NCBI GenBank assembly: GCA_016840035.1
Contig: JAEOTC010000038.1
Location: 1-64,000, forward strand
DNA length: 64,000 nucleotides
Source of the DNA: Candidatus Hodarchaeota archaeon
GTDB taxonomy: Archaea > Asgardarchaeota > Heimdallarchaeia > Hodarchaeales > Hodarchaeaceae
Direction of reading: 5' to 3'
Shown here: one piece after another, positions 1 through 8,744 of the stretch
Numbering within the stretch: the first letter of the stretch is position 1
Layout of the letters: the number at the start of each line of letters is the position of its first letter
Notes under the pieces: model-generated
Database searches by the model: none
Told to the model about the DNA's origin: nothing
The model's input: only the letters and a program-made list of their open reading frames with translations
Made by a program: the position numbers and the translations under genes

Positions 1-145
1 TCGGGTTTAGAGAATATAAAACCACGAATGGACCCTCAAATTCAACATTAGAAATTTGTGCGTTAGGGGGTAAAGCATTAATTAGGTCAGCTTTCAAATG
101 ATCAATTGCTAATTCACGGCTATACTTCGGAAGTTTTTTGGCCAT
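1..145 (-). CDS. aCPSF1/FttA beta-CASP ribonuclease, N-terminal fragment (runs off the window)
   Basis: Only the first 48 codons are in the window, and the ORF track misses them. Reading the minus strand from ATG at 145 gives a start MAKKLPKYSRELAIDHLKAD followed by NALPPNAQISNVEFEGP and VVLYSLNP. That pattern is the N-terminal KH domain of the archaeal cleavage/polyadenylation factor aCPSF1 (FttA), the ribonuclease that terminates transcription in archaea. The beta-lactamase and beta-CASP domains would lie outside. A TATA-like element sits about 35 bases upstream. The family call rests on about 30 matching residues, so it is good but not certain. Confidence 0.75.
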   Translation of the reverse strand, partial: MAKKLPKYSRELAIDHLKADLINALPPNAQISNVEFEGPFVVLYSLNP

Positions 146-179
146 TCATCTTTCGATCCTTTAGATTTAGTTTTCTTTT

Positions 180-191
180 TTTTATATGTAA
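180..191 (-). promoter_or_regulatory. TATA-like box of the aCPSF1 gene
   Basis: The minus strand reads ttacatataaaa, an archaeal TATA-type element 35-45 bases before the aCPSF1 ATG. This leaves a leader of roughly 10-15 bases. It is assigned from position and composition only. Confidence 0.4.
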
Positions 192-614
192 GAATTACCC
201 AATTCTGTGCATTTCTCTCAGTTAATCCACTTTTAGAACACTATCCGATTTTTTAAGAGTGAATCTCCTTTATTACCAAATTTTTAATTTGGATCTTTAA
301 CCAGAGAGGGTTAAATATTTCTTATAATCATGAATTCTTGTGATATTCTGATTGATTGGGAAAATCTTAATATAATGAGGTGAAGGGGAATTTCTGAACT
401 TCTTTTATTGCTTAATGTTAAGATCGAAAAGTATATTCCGATCTAGCTCTAATTTCGTACCTTATGAGTATGATACAAATTTAGGAAATATTAGAATGGA
501 TACAAAAAACCATTACAAGATTTAACATAATTCCCCGAAGAGAAATTTGATTCTTCGCTTTAAATTCCTCTATTCTCTCCCCCGCACACAGGAGTTTTTA
601 AGGATTGCGTCATT

Positions 615-624
615 ATTCTTATAA
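615..624 (+). promoter_or_regulatory. TATA-like box of egsA
   Basis: The motif ttcttataaag lies about 30 bases before the egsA ATG at 651. The transcript would therefore be nearly leaderless. There is no clear Shine-Dalgarno sequence before the ATG, which fits. Confidence 0.45.
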
Positions 625-650
625 AGGCGAGGTTAAGGGTTAGATTCACA

Positions 651-1730
651 ATGCCGGGATCAGAAATTCTAGAATCGATCGTACCAAGATCAATAATAAT
701 TGGAAATTCTATTCTTGATAAAATCCCGCAAATAATTAAATCTCTAAGATTTAAACCAAAAGTAATGGTTTTTACAGGACCTAAAACTCGCCATATTATT
801 GGAAATGATGTATTTTCAATATTAGAAAAGGGAAACATTTCCTTCGATTCCTTAATCATCGAAGAAGCTTCCATTGAAGCAGCTAATACTTATCAAGACT
901 CAGTGAATGATAATGGGTCGAATTTGATAATTTGTGCTGGAGGGGGAAGAGTAATTGAAATAGGAAAATTCTGTTCTTTTAAAGCCAATCAAAAGACTGA
1001 ATTGATCTCTGTACCAACAACAGCATCACATGACGGAATAGCTTCTCCATTCATTTTTTTAAATGATCCTACGGAAAAATATATTGGAGAAAGTAGGCCT
1101 CCTGTCGCGATTATTGCAGATATTGATAAAATAATTCAACACCCCGATTTGCCTCGCTATCTGGCAGCAGGCGTAGGAGACACGGTTGGAAAGATGACCG
1201 CCATTTGGGATTGGAGATATGCTCATAGAATTAAATCAGTGAAATTCTCACGTTTTGTCGGGGGAGTATTACAAAGTGCGGATTCATTATTTCAGAACCA
1301 AGTATCAGAAGCACTGGTAGATCAAGAAAATGCAATTAAAGTCGTTTTAAAAGCTTTATTAATAGCAGGAGTTCTTATGGGAACTTCTAATGATATCAGA
1401 GTTGGATATGGATCAGAACATCTTTTTTCTCAAGCTTTACACTCAGAAACACCAAATAAAGATATACTTCATGGGGAACGAGTAGCCCTAGGGACAATTC
1501 TAATGGCCAAATTACAAGGCCAAGATTATCAACAAATCATAAAGATATTGGATTCCGCTGGTTGCCCTACCTGTATAGACGACCTTGAGGATGAAATTGA
1601 ACCAGAAGCAGTAATAAGAGCATTACAAAGAGCACATGAAGTGGATTCAATATATACAATTTTAGGTGAAACAGGTTTATCGAAAAAAGCAGCAGAAACA
1701 CTTGCAATACAAACAAATGTAATTTCCTGA
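651..1730 (+). CDS. egsA: sn-glycerol-1-phosphate dehydrogenase
   Basis: This enzyme reduces dihydroxyacetone phosphate to sn-glycerol-1-phosphate, the backbone of archaeal ether lipids, using NAD(P)H in the cytoplasm. The 359 residues match the family length. Visible motifs are the nucleotide-binding CAGGGRVIEIGK (about 96-107), VPTTASHDGIASP (about 121-133), and the metal-binding stretches GYGSEHLFSQALH and DILHGERVALGT with their histidines. The start at 651 follows a TATA box by about 30 bases. It is a strong archaeal marker. The next gene lies about 90 bases downstream on the same strand. Confidence 0.93.
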   Translation: MPGSEILESIVPRSIIIGNSILDKIPQIIKSLRFKPKVMVFTGPKTRHIIGNDVFSILEKGNISFDSLIIEEASIEAANTYQDSVNDNGSNLIICAGGGRVIEIGKFCSFKANQKTELISVPTTASHDGIASPFIFLNDPTEKYIGESRPPVAIIADIDKIIQHPDLPRYLAAGVGDTVGKMTAIWDWRYAHRIKSVKFSRFVGGVLQSADSLFQNQVSEALVDQENAIKVVLKALLIAGVLMGTSNDIRVGYGSEHLFSQALHSETPNKDILHGERVALGTILMAKLQGQDYQQIIKILDSAGCPTCIDDLEDEIEPEAVIRALQRAHEVDSIYTILGETGLSKKAAETLAIQTNVIS

Positions 1731-1818
1731 AATGAACATATATATCTCAAAGTTGAGGATATTGTCTAGTTGTATTTTTTAAGTCAAATTCCCAATAATC
1801 AATTAATGGAGATTAAGG

Positions 1819-2550
1819 ATGAACACAAAAACTGAGAGCCCAGTTGTTGGTATAATAATAAGTTTATTTACCGATACAGGGCCTCAAGTAGTTTTGAACT
1901 CCGCTGAAACTCATGTATCAGAAGATCAAGCATTTAATCTTTCAATTCGCATAATGACGCTTATAGGTGAAGGGATCAGTGAGGATATTTTTGGTCCATT
2001 ACCAATTCCTTCAAATGAAGAATTCCTATGTTTAGCATATGCCTTTTTTGTCAAATCGACGTTTACAACTGATCCTCGTCTAAAGAAAAGACCTTCTGTT
2101 ATTTGCATCGTTTTCAAAAGACAACTCAAACGAATTGTGTCACACGCTCATGGACTCATCTTTTCCTATTTATCAAATGTTACCCCAGAATTATTTAGAA
2201 CCGAAGACGATTTTAAAACTGTGAAGATGAGAGAAATCGATACTCGTTTGACTGCTTTAATAAGTACAAATCCCATAAGAATATATCGAGTTTCCAGGGA
2301 CACACTTGTTGAACATATTGACCCAATTATGATTCCATCCGATGCCTATGTTGTCGCAGATCTTGAGAAAAAGACTCTTTTCGTTTTGTATGATCAACAT
2401 CTATCTCCTGTCCAGAAAAGAAATGTAAGTATAATGATTGACGGGTTGAATGGGAAAGAATATCGACGTGGTTTTAATAAGAGAATAGTCGATTCTGAAG
2501 AAGAAAAAGAACAATTACTGAACTTCTTCGGATTAGCAAAAAATTTGTAA
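1819..2550 (+). CDS. Longin/roadblock-like domain protein of Asgard type
   Basis: A 243-residue protein with no catalytic motif that I recognise. The start, VVGIIISLFTDTGPQVVLNS, and the following DQAFNLSIRIMTLIGEG have the alternating beta-strand and amphipathic-helix pattern of the longin-like proteins common in Asgard genomes, in which a strand carrying a GPQV turn opens the fold. The C-terminal half is mixed alpha/beta and ends KEQLLNFFGLAKNL. Such proteins are thought to partner small GTPases. A GTPase-like gene and a tandem longin-like gene lie at 24-26 kb, but nothing links them directly. Function is inferred from fold only. Confidence 0.5.
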   Translation: MNTKTESPVVGIIISLFTDTGPQVVLNSAETHVSEDQAFNLSIRIMTLIGEGISEDIFGPLPIPSNEEFLCLAYAFFVKSTFTTDPRLKKRPSVICIVFKRQLKRIVSHAHGLIFSYLSNVTPELFRTEDDFKTVKMREIDTRLTALISTNPIRIYRVSRDTLVEHIDPIMIPSDAYVVADLEKKTLFVLYDQHLSPVQKRNVSIMIDGLNGKEYRRGFNKRIVDSEEEKEQLLNFFGLAKNL

Positions 2551-2563
2551 CGAGGTATTATTT

Positions 2564-2950
2564 TTGGAACTACCAAGTGCTTATGGGATAGAGCTATCGA
2601 GCTTTATAGATTTGGTTCGCTTAATCACGAGTTCAAGTCCAGATAGACCATCTACCATTTTTAAATGGAAAACAACTGATGATACTTACAATTATGGTTC
2701 TTTTGCCATTTTTCCTGGATACTTTGATTATCGTGCTTTACCAGTACTTTTCTATATAACAGTTGAATCTGAACTTGAAAATGAAGGACAAGGATTAGTA
2801 CGCTATGATTTACAAAAATCTGATGACCAGATCACGTTTTTAAAATTTCTAAAAGAGCAAGATTTAGAAAATGCTCATACGGGGTTAATCCGTTTTATTC
2901 CAATAATAAATCTCAAATCAGCCCCCACGATCTTTACTGACCTAGCTTGA
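2564..2950 (+). CDS. Hypothetical protein, 128 aa (TTG start)
   Basis: A short protein that starts at TTG about 10 bases after a weak cgagg ribosome site and 14 bases after the longin-like gene; trmI follows 11 bases downstream. The spacing suggests one operon. The sequence is beta-rich in the middle (SFAIFPGYFDYRALPVLFYI) with no transmembrane segment or metal site. I do not recognise the family. It may partner the upstream longin-like protein, but that is only positional inference. Confidence 0.55.
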   Translation: MELPSAYGIELSSFIDLVRLITSSSPDRPSTIFKWKTTDDTYNYGSFAIFPGYFDYRALPVLFYITVESELENEGQGLVRYDLQKSDDQITFLKFLKEQDLENAHTGLIRFIPIINLKSAPTIFTDLA

Positions 2951-2960
2951 GGAAACTCGA

Positions 2961-3740
2961 ATGCTTATTGAAGGGAGTATTGTTAGGGCTGTTGAAATAT
3001 CTGACAAAAACCCCAAAGCTTGGATATTCAGGCTAAATAATGGAGGAGAATATTCAACTCATCTAGGAAGAATTGACCATGACAGGATCATCGGATCAAA
3101 ATATGGAAGCATAATCAATCTCACCAAAGGGAAAATAATCATTCTGAAACCTACTCCTAGGGAATTCATTCGTTCTTTTTCGCTTAAAACGCAGATAATG
3201 TACGAAGATGATTGTGCAATAGCCTGTAGTGTGGCTGGAATCGGAAATGGTATGAGAGTTGGGGAAGCAGGAACTGGTTCAGGTGCTTTAACAACTTTTC
3301 TTGCTTGGGCAGTCGCTCCTGATGGACATGTCTATTCTTTCGATAATAATGAAAAGCATCTGAACAATGCGAGGCAGAATCTCCAATTGACCGGGTTACA
3401 AGATAATATTACCTTGAAACTCCACGACATTAGAGAATCAGTCGATATTCCTGAACTTGATGCGTTTTTTTTGGATTTTTCCACCCCTTATGAAGCTATT
3501 AACTCAGTTACTAGAAATCTTAAAAGTGGGGGTCATTTAGTATGTTTTGTGCCTAATTGGGGTCAAGTAGAACAGATTATTGAAGTAATAAATCTGAACC
3601 CCGAACTAATTTTACAAAGAGTCTTCGAAATAAATAAACGAGATTTCAATGTCAACCCAAAAAAACATATAATGCGACCCAAATTCAGGTCTATTGTGTA
3701 TTCGGGAATACTGATTCACGCCATAAAGATTCTTTCCTAG
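2961..3740 (+). CDS. trmI: tRNA (adenine-N1)-methyltransferase, TrmI/Gcd14 family
   Basis: Predicted to methylate N1 of adenines 57/58 in the T-loop of archaeal tRNA with S-adenosylmethionine. The 259 residues have an N-terminal small beta domain (to about 70), then the family's conserved entry into the Rossmann fold, QIMYEDDCAIACSVAGI, then motif I VGEAGTGSGALTTFLA (about 98-113), the acidic loop YSFDNNEK and motif IV FFLDFSTPYEAI. Family members usually have a proline-rich DxPxPW here, so DFSTPYE is a mild variant. The gene ends with TAG and lies 11 bases after its neighbour. Confidence 0.88.
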   Translation: MLIEGSIVRAVEISDKNPKAWIFRLNNGGEYSTHLGRIDHDRIIGSKYGSIINLTKGKIIILKPTPREFIRSFSLKTQIMYEDDCAIACSVAGIGNGMRVGEAGTGSGALTTFLAWAVAPDGHVYSFDNNEKHLNNARQNLQLTGLQDNITLKLHDIRESVDIPELDAFFLDFSTPYEAINSVTRNLKSGGHLVCFVPNWGQVEQIIEVINLNPELILQRVFEINKRDFNVNPKKHIMRPKFRSIVYSGILIHAIKILS

Positions 3741-3755
3741 CTTTGAGATGCCATT

Positions 3756-4664
3756 ATGATCTATATTCCAAAGGAAGTATATCGAAATTTTCTCCAATTT
3801 GCACTCGAAAATGCAAATCCTTTAGATAGGTCACGAAATTGGAGAGAATGTATAGGTTTAATTCTTGGTCGAATTAAAGGGGAGGAAGTGATTGTGACAG
3901 ATATTATACCAATAGGCTCGGGTTCATCAGTTTTTGTGGATATAAGTGATTATGAAAAAGTTTTTTCTTTGATTTCATTTGATCGAATTGATCAGGGAGA
4001 AGTAATTGTAGGTTGGGCACATACACACCCAGGATTGGGATTATTTTTCTCAGGAACAGATATTGGAACTCAAATAACGTATCAAAGTATGCATTCTTTA
4101 TCCTTTGGATTAGTTCTTGATCCAACTAAAGTAAACTCTAGATCACCTGGATTCAATATTTATAGAGTAGACTCAGTTTCTTCACAACCTTATACAATTG
4201 ACTATCAATTTACAGAAGAATTTAGCTTTCTTTCAGTATATAATCAACTTGCACACGAATTATATGATATTGCAATTCCATTTATTGAAATAAAACCCGA
4301 GTTAACAGCAGTTAATGTGTTAACCTGGAAAAATATTACTCTTACATTAGAAGAATCTTCTAATATTGAACAAAATCAATTGTTTACAGTTAAACTTATT
4401 TTAAATATGCCCCGTTCCCAGTTCTTTCGAGTTACTTATAAAACGAAGGTCTACAACGCGACAACAAATTATATGTTGAATAATGAGGAATCTCAGGAAT
4501 ACTTCCATGAATCGTTTGATTCAGGCACATTAGCTACATTTTCTTTCGGTTTTAACAGCCCCAATCGGGCTATAGTACAATTAGTTGATATGAAAATTAC
4601 TGATTATAACCAAAAGTATTTTGATGCTCCAGCTATGGGAATTGAAGTATCCCCTGAAGATTAG
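3756..4664 (+). CDS. JAMM/MPN+ metalloprotease with C-terminal extension (Rpn11-like candidate)
   Basis: The N-terminal about 130 residues are an MPN domain with every JAMM element visible: the upstream glutamate in RECIGLILGRI, and HTHPGLGLFFSGTD, which fits H-x-H-x7-S-x2-D for zinc-dependent isopeptidases. Known members remove ubiquitin-like modifiers, and Asgard archaea encode Rpn11-like versions with a ubiquitin system. No ubiquitin, E1 or E2 gene lies nearby. The remaining about 160 residues are beta-rich and unrecognised. The gene lies 15 bases after trmI. Bacterial-type DNA-repair RadC or siderophore JAB roles seem less likely given the context. Substrate is unknown. Confidence 0.8.
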   Translation: MIYIPKEVYRNFLQFALENANPLDRSRNWRECIGLILGRIKGEEVIVTDIIPIGSGSSVFVDISDYEKVFSLISFDRIDQGEVIVGWAHTHPGLGLFFSGTDIGTQITYQSMHSLSFGLVLDPTKVNSRSPGFNIYRVDSVSSQPYTIDYQFTEEFSFLSVYNQLAHELYDIAIPFIEIKPELTAVNVLTWKNITLTLEESSNIEQNQLFTVKLILNMPRSQFFRVTYKTKVYNATTNYMLNNEESQEYFHESFDSGTLATFSFGFNSPNRAIVQLVDMKITDYNQKYFDAPAMGIEVSPED

Positions 4665-4668
4665 AACC

Positions 4669-5472
4669 TTAATCTTCTAAGTTTTTATACTTTCGATTAC
4701 CATATATGCCTAGCAACACAAAAGCACAAAAAATAAAGAATACACCATAGAATAACACAAATAGAATGTATGGGGGTTCTGGTAAACTCTCTACAAATTC
4801 GAAGGACATATTTTGGGAAAAGAACACGTTCTTTACTGTCTTATCCCCATCAAAAATATGGTAATGGAGTCTAAAAGCAAATTTGTAATTCCCATATGTA
4901 GGTAAAGGTAACTGATCAATGATTAGAAGTTCAGACTTTGAGGAATTTGGAGGTAGAACTAACTCTTCTGGGATGTCTGATTGATAATCGCGCCGCACGG
5001 CTGTTGTTAGATTGTCGGTTTCACCTGTGAGTACTTCATATACTTCTACAGCAAAGCTATGGATCACAATCGATTCATCGTTCCCGATAATGGTAGTATA
5101 CGAAGCATTTACACGTAGCTTAGAGTTATTGACAAGTTGTGGAGTCAACGTAGTCTGGCCAGTTGTAGGCTCATCCAAAATTAATTCTTCCAATGTAACA
5201 AACTCTCCATCCTTTTCCACCTCAAGATTTACTTGTTGGATTTTAATCAGATGAGGTTCGGTTTGCGCTCTTGCACCATCAACCTGAATCATCTTAGGCT
5301 GAGTAAATGGCATTATTCCTAAAGAAAGTACTGTTACAAATACGATGAGACTTGGTTGGATGATTTTACGTATCATGGGGCGCACCGATCTATATACTCT
5401 TTGAAGAGAATCTTTTTTTGTCGTTAAGACTGAAAGGTTCTTTTTTTGATTCCGACTATATCTTTTATGCAC
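4669..5472 (-). CDS. Hypothetical exported protein with two membrane anchors
   Basis: The 267 residues have a basic N-terminus with a hydrophobic segment around 39-58 (PSLIVFVTVLSLGIMPF). A roughly 150-residue beta-rich domain follows, then a C-terminal membrane helix (PPYILFVLFYGVFFIFCAFVLLGIYG) and a basic tail. The middle probably lies outside the cell and may have an Ig-like fold. I do not recognise the family. It lies 12 bases downstream of the ATPase subunit E gene on the same strand, and converges with the JAMM gene with only 4 bases between them. Confidence 0.6.
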   Translation of the reverse strand: MHKRYSRNQKKNLSVLTTKKDSLQRVYRSVRPMIRKIIQPSLIVFVTVLSLGIMPFTQPKMIQVDGARAQTEPHLIKIQQVNLEVEKDGEFVTLEELILDEPTTGQTTLTPQLVNNSKLRVNASYTTIIGNDESIVIHSFAVEVYEVLTGETDNLTTAVRRDYQSDIPEELVLPPNSSKSELLIIDQLPLPTYGNYKFAFRLHYHIFDGDKTVKNVFFSQNMSFEFVESLPEPPYILFVLFYGVFFIFCAFVLLGIYGNRKYKNLED

Positions 5473-5484
5473 TTTTGTTGGTAC

Positions 5485-6108
5485 TTAGCTCTCTTCATCA
5501 AAGATTATGGAACTCAATCTATTTCTTATTGCCTCTTTTCTACGGTCAAAAATCGCGTTAAAGGTGTTATTAACCATTAAAGGACCCTTTTGAACAATAA
5601 CCCCTCCATTTGTAAGATCATGTTCAGAAGAAGTGACATTGAGTTTAGTAGATGTTCCCGTTTTCTTTGCTATTTCTGATTCTAGGGAATTCGTATTAAT
5701 AGATTGTACATCACTAGGGTGTAAGGAAATCGTCATTTCTCCGCCCTCTAAAATCGAACAACTTACTACTATTAAATCAGTAAGAGAATTTGAATACCTC
5801 TGGTCTTTTTGTTCTCGCATTTCTTTTATTCTGTAAATACTGTTCTCAAATATCTCTTGAACCAAGGATTCTTTGAGATTTTCGAGGTCAATCTTATTCT
5901 TAATCCGTATTCGCGATAATTCTCTTTGAACCTCGATTTCTTGTCTTGAGATTTTTTCTTGTTCTATTTTTTCTTTTAATTCCGAATTCTTACTTCTTGC
6001 TTGATTTAAAATCTCATCGGCTTCTTTCTTTGCTTCTTTCAGGATGGTTTCTGCACTGTTTTGTGCATCCTGTAGTATCTCTTGCTCCAACTGTTGAATA
6101 TCTGACAT
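5485..6108 (-). CDS. atpE: A/V-type ATP synthase subunit E
   Basis: Subunit E forms the peripheral stalk of the archaeal A-type ATP synthase with subunit H. The 207 residues have the usual long N-terminal alpha-helix with alanine/glutamate heptads (ILQDAQNSAETILKEAKKEADEIL) and a globular C-terminal domain ending in a GGVIVQKGPLMVNNTFN-like strand, as in the family. The other subunits are not in this window, which is unusual because they normally form one operon. Both neighbours are membrane or unknown proteins rather than ATPase subunits. Confidence 0.85.
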   Translation of the reverse strand: MSDIQQLEQEILQDAQNSAETILKEAKKEADEILNQARSKNSELKEKIEQEKISRQEIEVQRELSRIRIKNKIDLENLKESLVQEIFENSIYRIKEMREQKDQRYSNSLTDLIVVSCSILEGGEMTISLHPSDVQSINTNSLESEIAKKTGTSTKLNVTSSEHDLTNGGVIVQKGPLMVNNTFNAIFDRRKEAIRNRLSSIIFDEES

Positions 6109-6145
6109 GTTTCTCTATCCTCTAAATATCCACACCATTTAGACA

Positions 6146-7177
6146 TCAATCAAGTCTCATAATCGGATAATTCTCTTCTAGAAGATCCTCTATTGTCTGC
6201 TTAATTGCATTTTGAGCATTTGAAATTTCTTCCTCTGAAAAGAATTTATTCAACTCCTTTATTATCATATAATTTGGGTCTTTTTGATTCCCATTCGATA
6301 AAATCTGGTAAATTTCTCTCTCAATTAAGCCTCTTGAGAATTTATCCTTTAAGATGTCGAATATAATTTCGTGAGCTATCAATATTTTTAATTCGTTTTG
6401 GTCAATCCTATTTATTACTTCCGTAGTAAATACTAAGACTGAAAAATCATCTTTAACTTGACTAGTAGCATCTAATGAAAAAACAGAGATGTAAGATGGT
6501 TCAAACCGATTTTCTAGGGCTGTTCGAAATATATATGGTTTAACTGAAATACGATATCGATTGGAAATTCGTGCAGAAAATTCTCTGAGATTGGATTGTA
6601 TTGTAACTAAAGCCGCCTTTGCTTTCCTTAACTCATTCAGGTATTGCATAGATTCTTTCGAAATATCTTCAATTACCTTAATTACTGGAAAGATTTGAAT
6701 CCCTGTTCGAACTTTCATTCTCATCTGGACCTCGATCTTCTCTGTGAAGTCTTCATACGGAATAATATCCTGATCTCTTTGTCTTAGAAGAGGGAGATTT
6801 TTAATGTCATTAAATGCTAATACCTCTGATTCAGATACTGAATTGTCTTCACAATAGATATACTTCAGAACAGCAGAAAAGTATTCCATCCCAGTCGATA
6901 ATGCGCTTGAATCTAAGGCTTTAAAAACTGGAATCGAGAAAACAATAATTAAAAATTTCTCTTCATTTTCTTCAGTTAAATGAAAATAAAACGGACTTAC
7001 TTTCTGGTTTTCTAACTGGATTAATCCATTAATACCATAAAATCGAACTTGTTCGATAACATCAAGTAAATTAGAATATTGTAGTGTTACTCTCTCAAAC
7101 TCGATTGCCATCCATTCTTCAATAGTTAAACGAAGTTGAAATTGTTGGGTCGGTGGAATCTTCTGGTGAGTGCTCAT
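6146..7177 (-). CDS. Hypothetical protein, 343 aa
   Basis: A soluble protein with no family I recognise. The N-terminal third contains a beta-rich segment that could be a longin-like or PAS-like fold (FLIIVFSIPVFKALDSS). The C-terminal third contains ELKILIAHEIIFDILKD, which recalls a protease HExxH helix but lacks the second histidine, so no peptidase claim is made. It sits between the 8-helix membrane protein and ATPase subunit E on the same strand, with 37 bases before atpE, and is probably co-transcribed with both. Confidence 0.6.
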   Translation of the reverse strand: MSTHQKIPPTQQFQLRLTIEEWMAIEFERVTLQYSNLLDVIEQVRFYGINGLIQLENQKVSPFYFHLTEENEEKFLIIVFSIPVFKALDSSALSTGMEYFSAVLKYIYCEDNSVSESEVLAFNDIKNLPLLRQRDQDIIPYEDFTEKIEVQMRMKVRTGIQIFPVIKVIEDISKESMQYLNELRKAKAALVTIQSNLREFSARISNRYRISVKPYIFRTALENRFEPSYISVFSLDATSQVKDDFSVLVFTTEVINRIDQNELKILIAHEIIFDILKDKFSRGLIEREIYQILSNGNQKDPNYMIIKELNKFFSEEEISNAQNAIKQTIEDLLEENYPIMRLD

Positions 7178-7223
7178 TCTATTAGAAAAGAGGTTGAGGA
7201 GCTAATAAAAAAATTACTCCCCA

Positions 7224-8246
7224 TCAATATCGTTGACTTGCTCGTTGATATGCTACCCAAAAAAGGAACATAAAAATAGCGAATGCCATAAAAATGGCAC
7301 TAGATCGACTTATGGTTTCCAGAGCACCAGAAGCAAAATTCACAAGCTGAAAAAGGACCAATGTCAACCATCCAACAATACTCGTGTCACGACTTGTTAG
7401 TAATCCTTTCCAGTACCGGATGATAAGTAATAAAACTCCTAGAATTACCACCGCAATATGTATCCAACCCAAAAATCCTTCAAAACTCTCAGTGAAGAAT
7501 AAAAATAAGGTTTCAAAAATGATAAAGCAGCCTAAAGAAATTAAGGTTATTAGTAGTTCTGGAATGTTCACATCACGGTCAACCTGTTGCGCTCCCTCAT
7601 ATACTAAATATATAGCTCCTCCAATTGTAGCCGAATCCGCTAGAATAAGAGCAGATGTATATAACACATCAATTCGAGATGTCCAGTACTCAATAAGCTG
7701 CACGAAAAAGGAAAAAATTCCTGACTGGGAACCTAAAGGATCATATCCAAAATAGAAACCGATTACAACCATTAATGGTAAGGGAAGATAAATTAAAGTC
7801 AATAGTCTAGTTTTCCGTTGATTAGAGAATATTTTCCCTTCTTCCTTCCATCCAAAAAGGTAGACTGCTATAAAATACCCACCAAAAAGTGATAAAATTG
7901 GTGCTAGAATTGGAAATAGGAAAACAATTCCGAGGATGAAATTAAATCCATAAAAAGCTTTGATTGTAGTAGGTAATCGCCAAACTTCACGGCCAAATGT
8001 TTCATAAGCATCACCTATTTGATATCTTTTACCGTAGGTCCAAAAAAATAAGGGAACAGCCATGACAAGGGGTCCAATTCCGTAAACAATGAAATCGGAA
8101 ATAAAGATCAATTCAGGGTCATTTAAAAACCAAATTACACCTCCTACAAATATGAAAGATAATAAATAGAAGTAAACTGGTATTAAAATGAACTGTAGTA
8201 GGACTACTAACCGTCCATAATGAATATAGCTTTCGTACTCACTCAA
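7224..8246 (-). CDS. Multi-pass membrane protein, about 8-9 helices
   Basis: The 340 residues are almost entirely hydrophobic helices joined by short loops, for example LLQFILIPVYFYLLSFIFVGG near the N-terminus and FAIFMFLFWVAYQRASQRY at the end. No transporter signature or conserved charged residues inside helices were recognised. It is the first gene of a minus-strand group with the unknown 343-residue protein, ATPase subunit E and the exported protein. A scaffold or channel role is possible; nothing supports a substrate. Confidence 0.6.
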   Translation of the reverse strand: MSEYESYIHYGRLVVLLQFILIPVYFYLLSFIFVGGVIWFLNDPELIFISDFIVYGIGPLVMAVPLFFWTYGKRYQIGDAYETFGREVWRLPTTIKAFYGFNFILGIVFLFPILAPILSLFGGYFIAVYLFGWKEEGKIFSNQRKTRLLTLIYLPLPLMVVIGFYFGYDPLGSQSGIFSFFVQLIEYWTSRIDVLYTSALILADSATIGGAIYLVYEGAQQVDRDVNIPELLITLISLGCFIIFETLFLFFTESFEGFLGWIHIAVVILGVLLLIIRYWKGLLTSRDTSIVGWLTLVLFQLVNFASGALETISRSSAIFMAFAIFMFLFWVAYQRASQRY

Positions 8247-8404
8247 AAAAACATCAACTCTAAAATACTGACACTCTTGCTAGATTGAGTGGATGACACC
8301 TCTTAAAAATGTATCTTAAGAGCTATTTTGAATCCTATCCTATCAACCAGTTTTTTATTTCAGTTCCAAATGCGCTCAAAATAGTCTAAATGGGAGTTTG
8401 ACTA

Positions 8405-8716
8405 ATGGTAGATGAAAAAGCAAAAGAAAATTTTCCTTATCATTCCGATTATTATCACTTAATAAAAGGTAAAACCATTTCAAGACGTGGTCGTTGGTGG
8501 ACAGCGGTTTTACTCGTTCAATCCGTTGATGACGCTGAAAAAAGGATAGTCGTCATTCAAAGGTGGCAAAAAAGGAATAAAGCAGATCCTGATGCCGAGG
8601 GTAAAATGTCAAGTTATTGGGCTCAAGCGAAATCGTTTAATCTGAATTCAAGTAAACCATGGGAGGTTCTAAGGGAGACAGTTGAAGAATGGTTATCAAA
8701 GAATGATTGGAAATAA
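8405..8716 (+). CDS. Hypothetical protein, 103 aa
   Basis: A small basic, tryptophan-rich protein (RRGRWWTAVLLVQ, VIQRWQKRNKAD, SSYWAQAKSFNL). The pattern looks like a small beta-sheet domain with a C-terminal helix ending in EEWLSKNDWK. It stands alone on the plus strand between two minus-strand transcripts. No family is recognised; nucleic-acid binding is possible from composition only. Confidence 0.55.
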   Translation: MVDEKAKENFPYHSDYYHLIKGKTISRRGRWWTAVLLVQSVDDAEKRIVVIQRWQKRNKADPDAEGKMSSYWAQAKSFNLNSSKPWEVLRETVEEWLSKNDWK

Positions 8717-8744
8717 TGAAAAGAGGAAAATTCGGTATTCCTCA

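Larger units (their letters stand above)
146..650. other. Divergent intergenic region
   Basis: About 500 bases of AT-rich DNA separate the divergent aCPSF1 and egsA genes. I see promoter-like elements at both ends and no convincing ORF; the minus-strand ORF at 560-874 is a shadow of egsA. No RNA gene or repeat was recognised. Confidence 0.5.

Noticed and set aside
6146-7177. Metalloprotease because of AHEIIFD
   Set aside because: The second histidine of HExxH is missing and there is no third ligand pattern.
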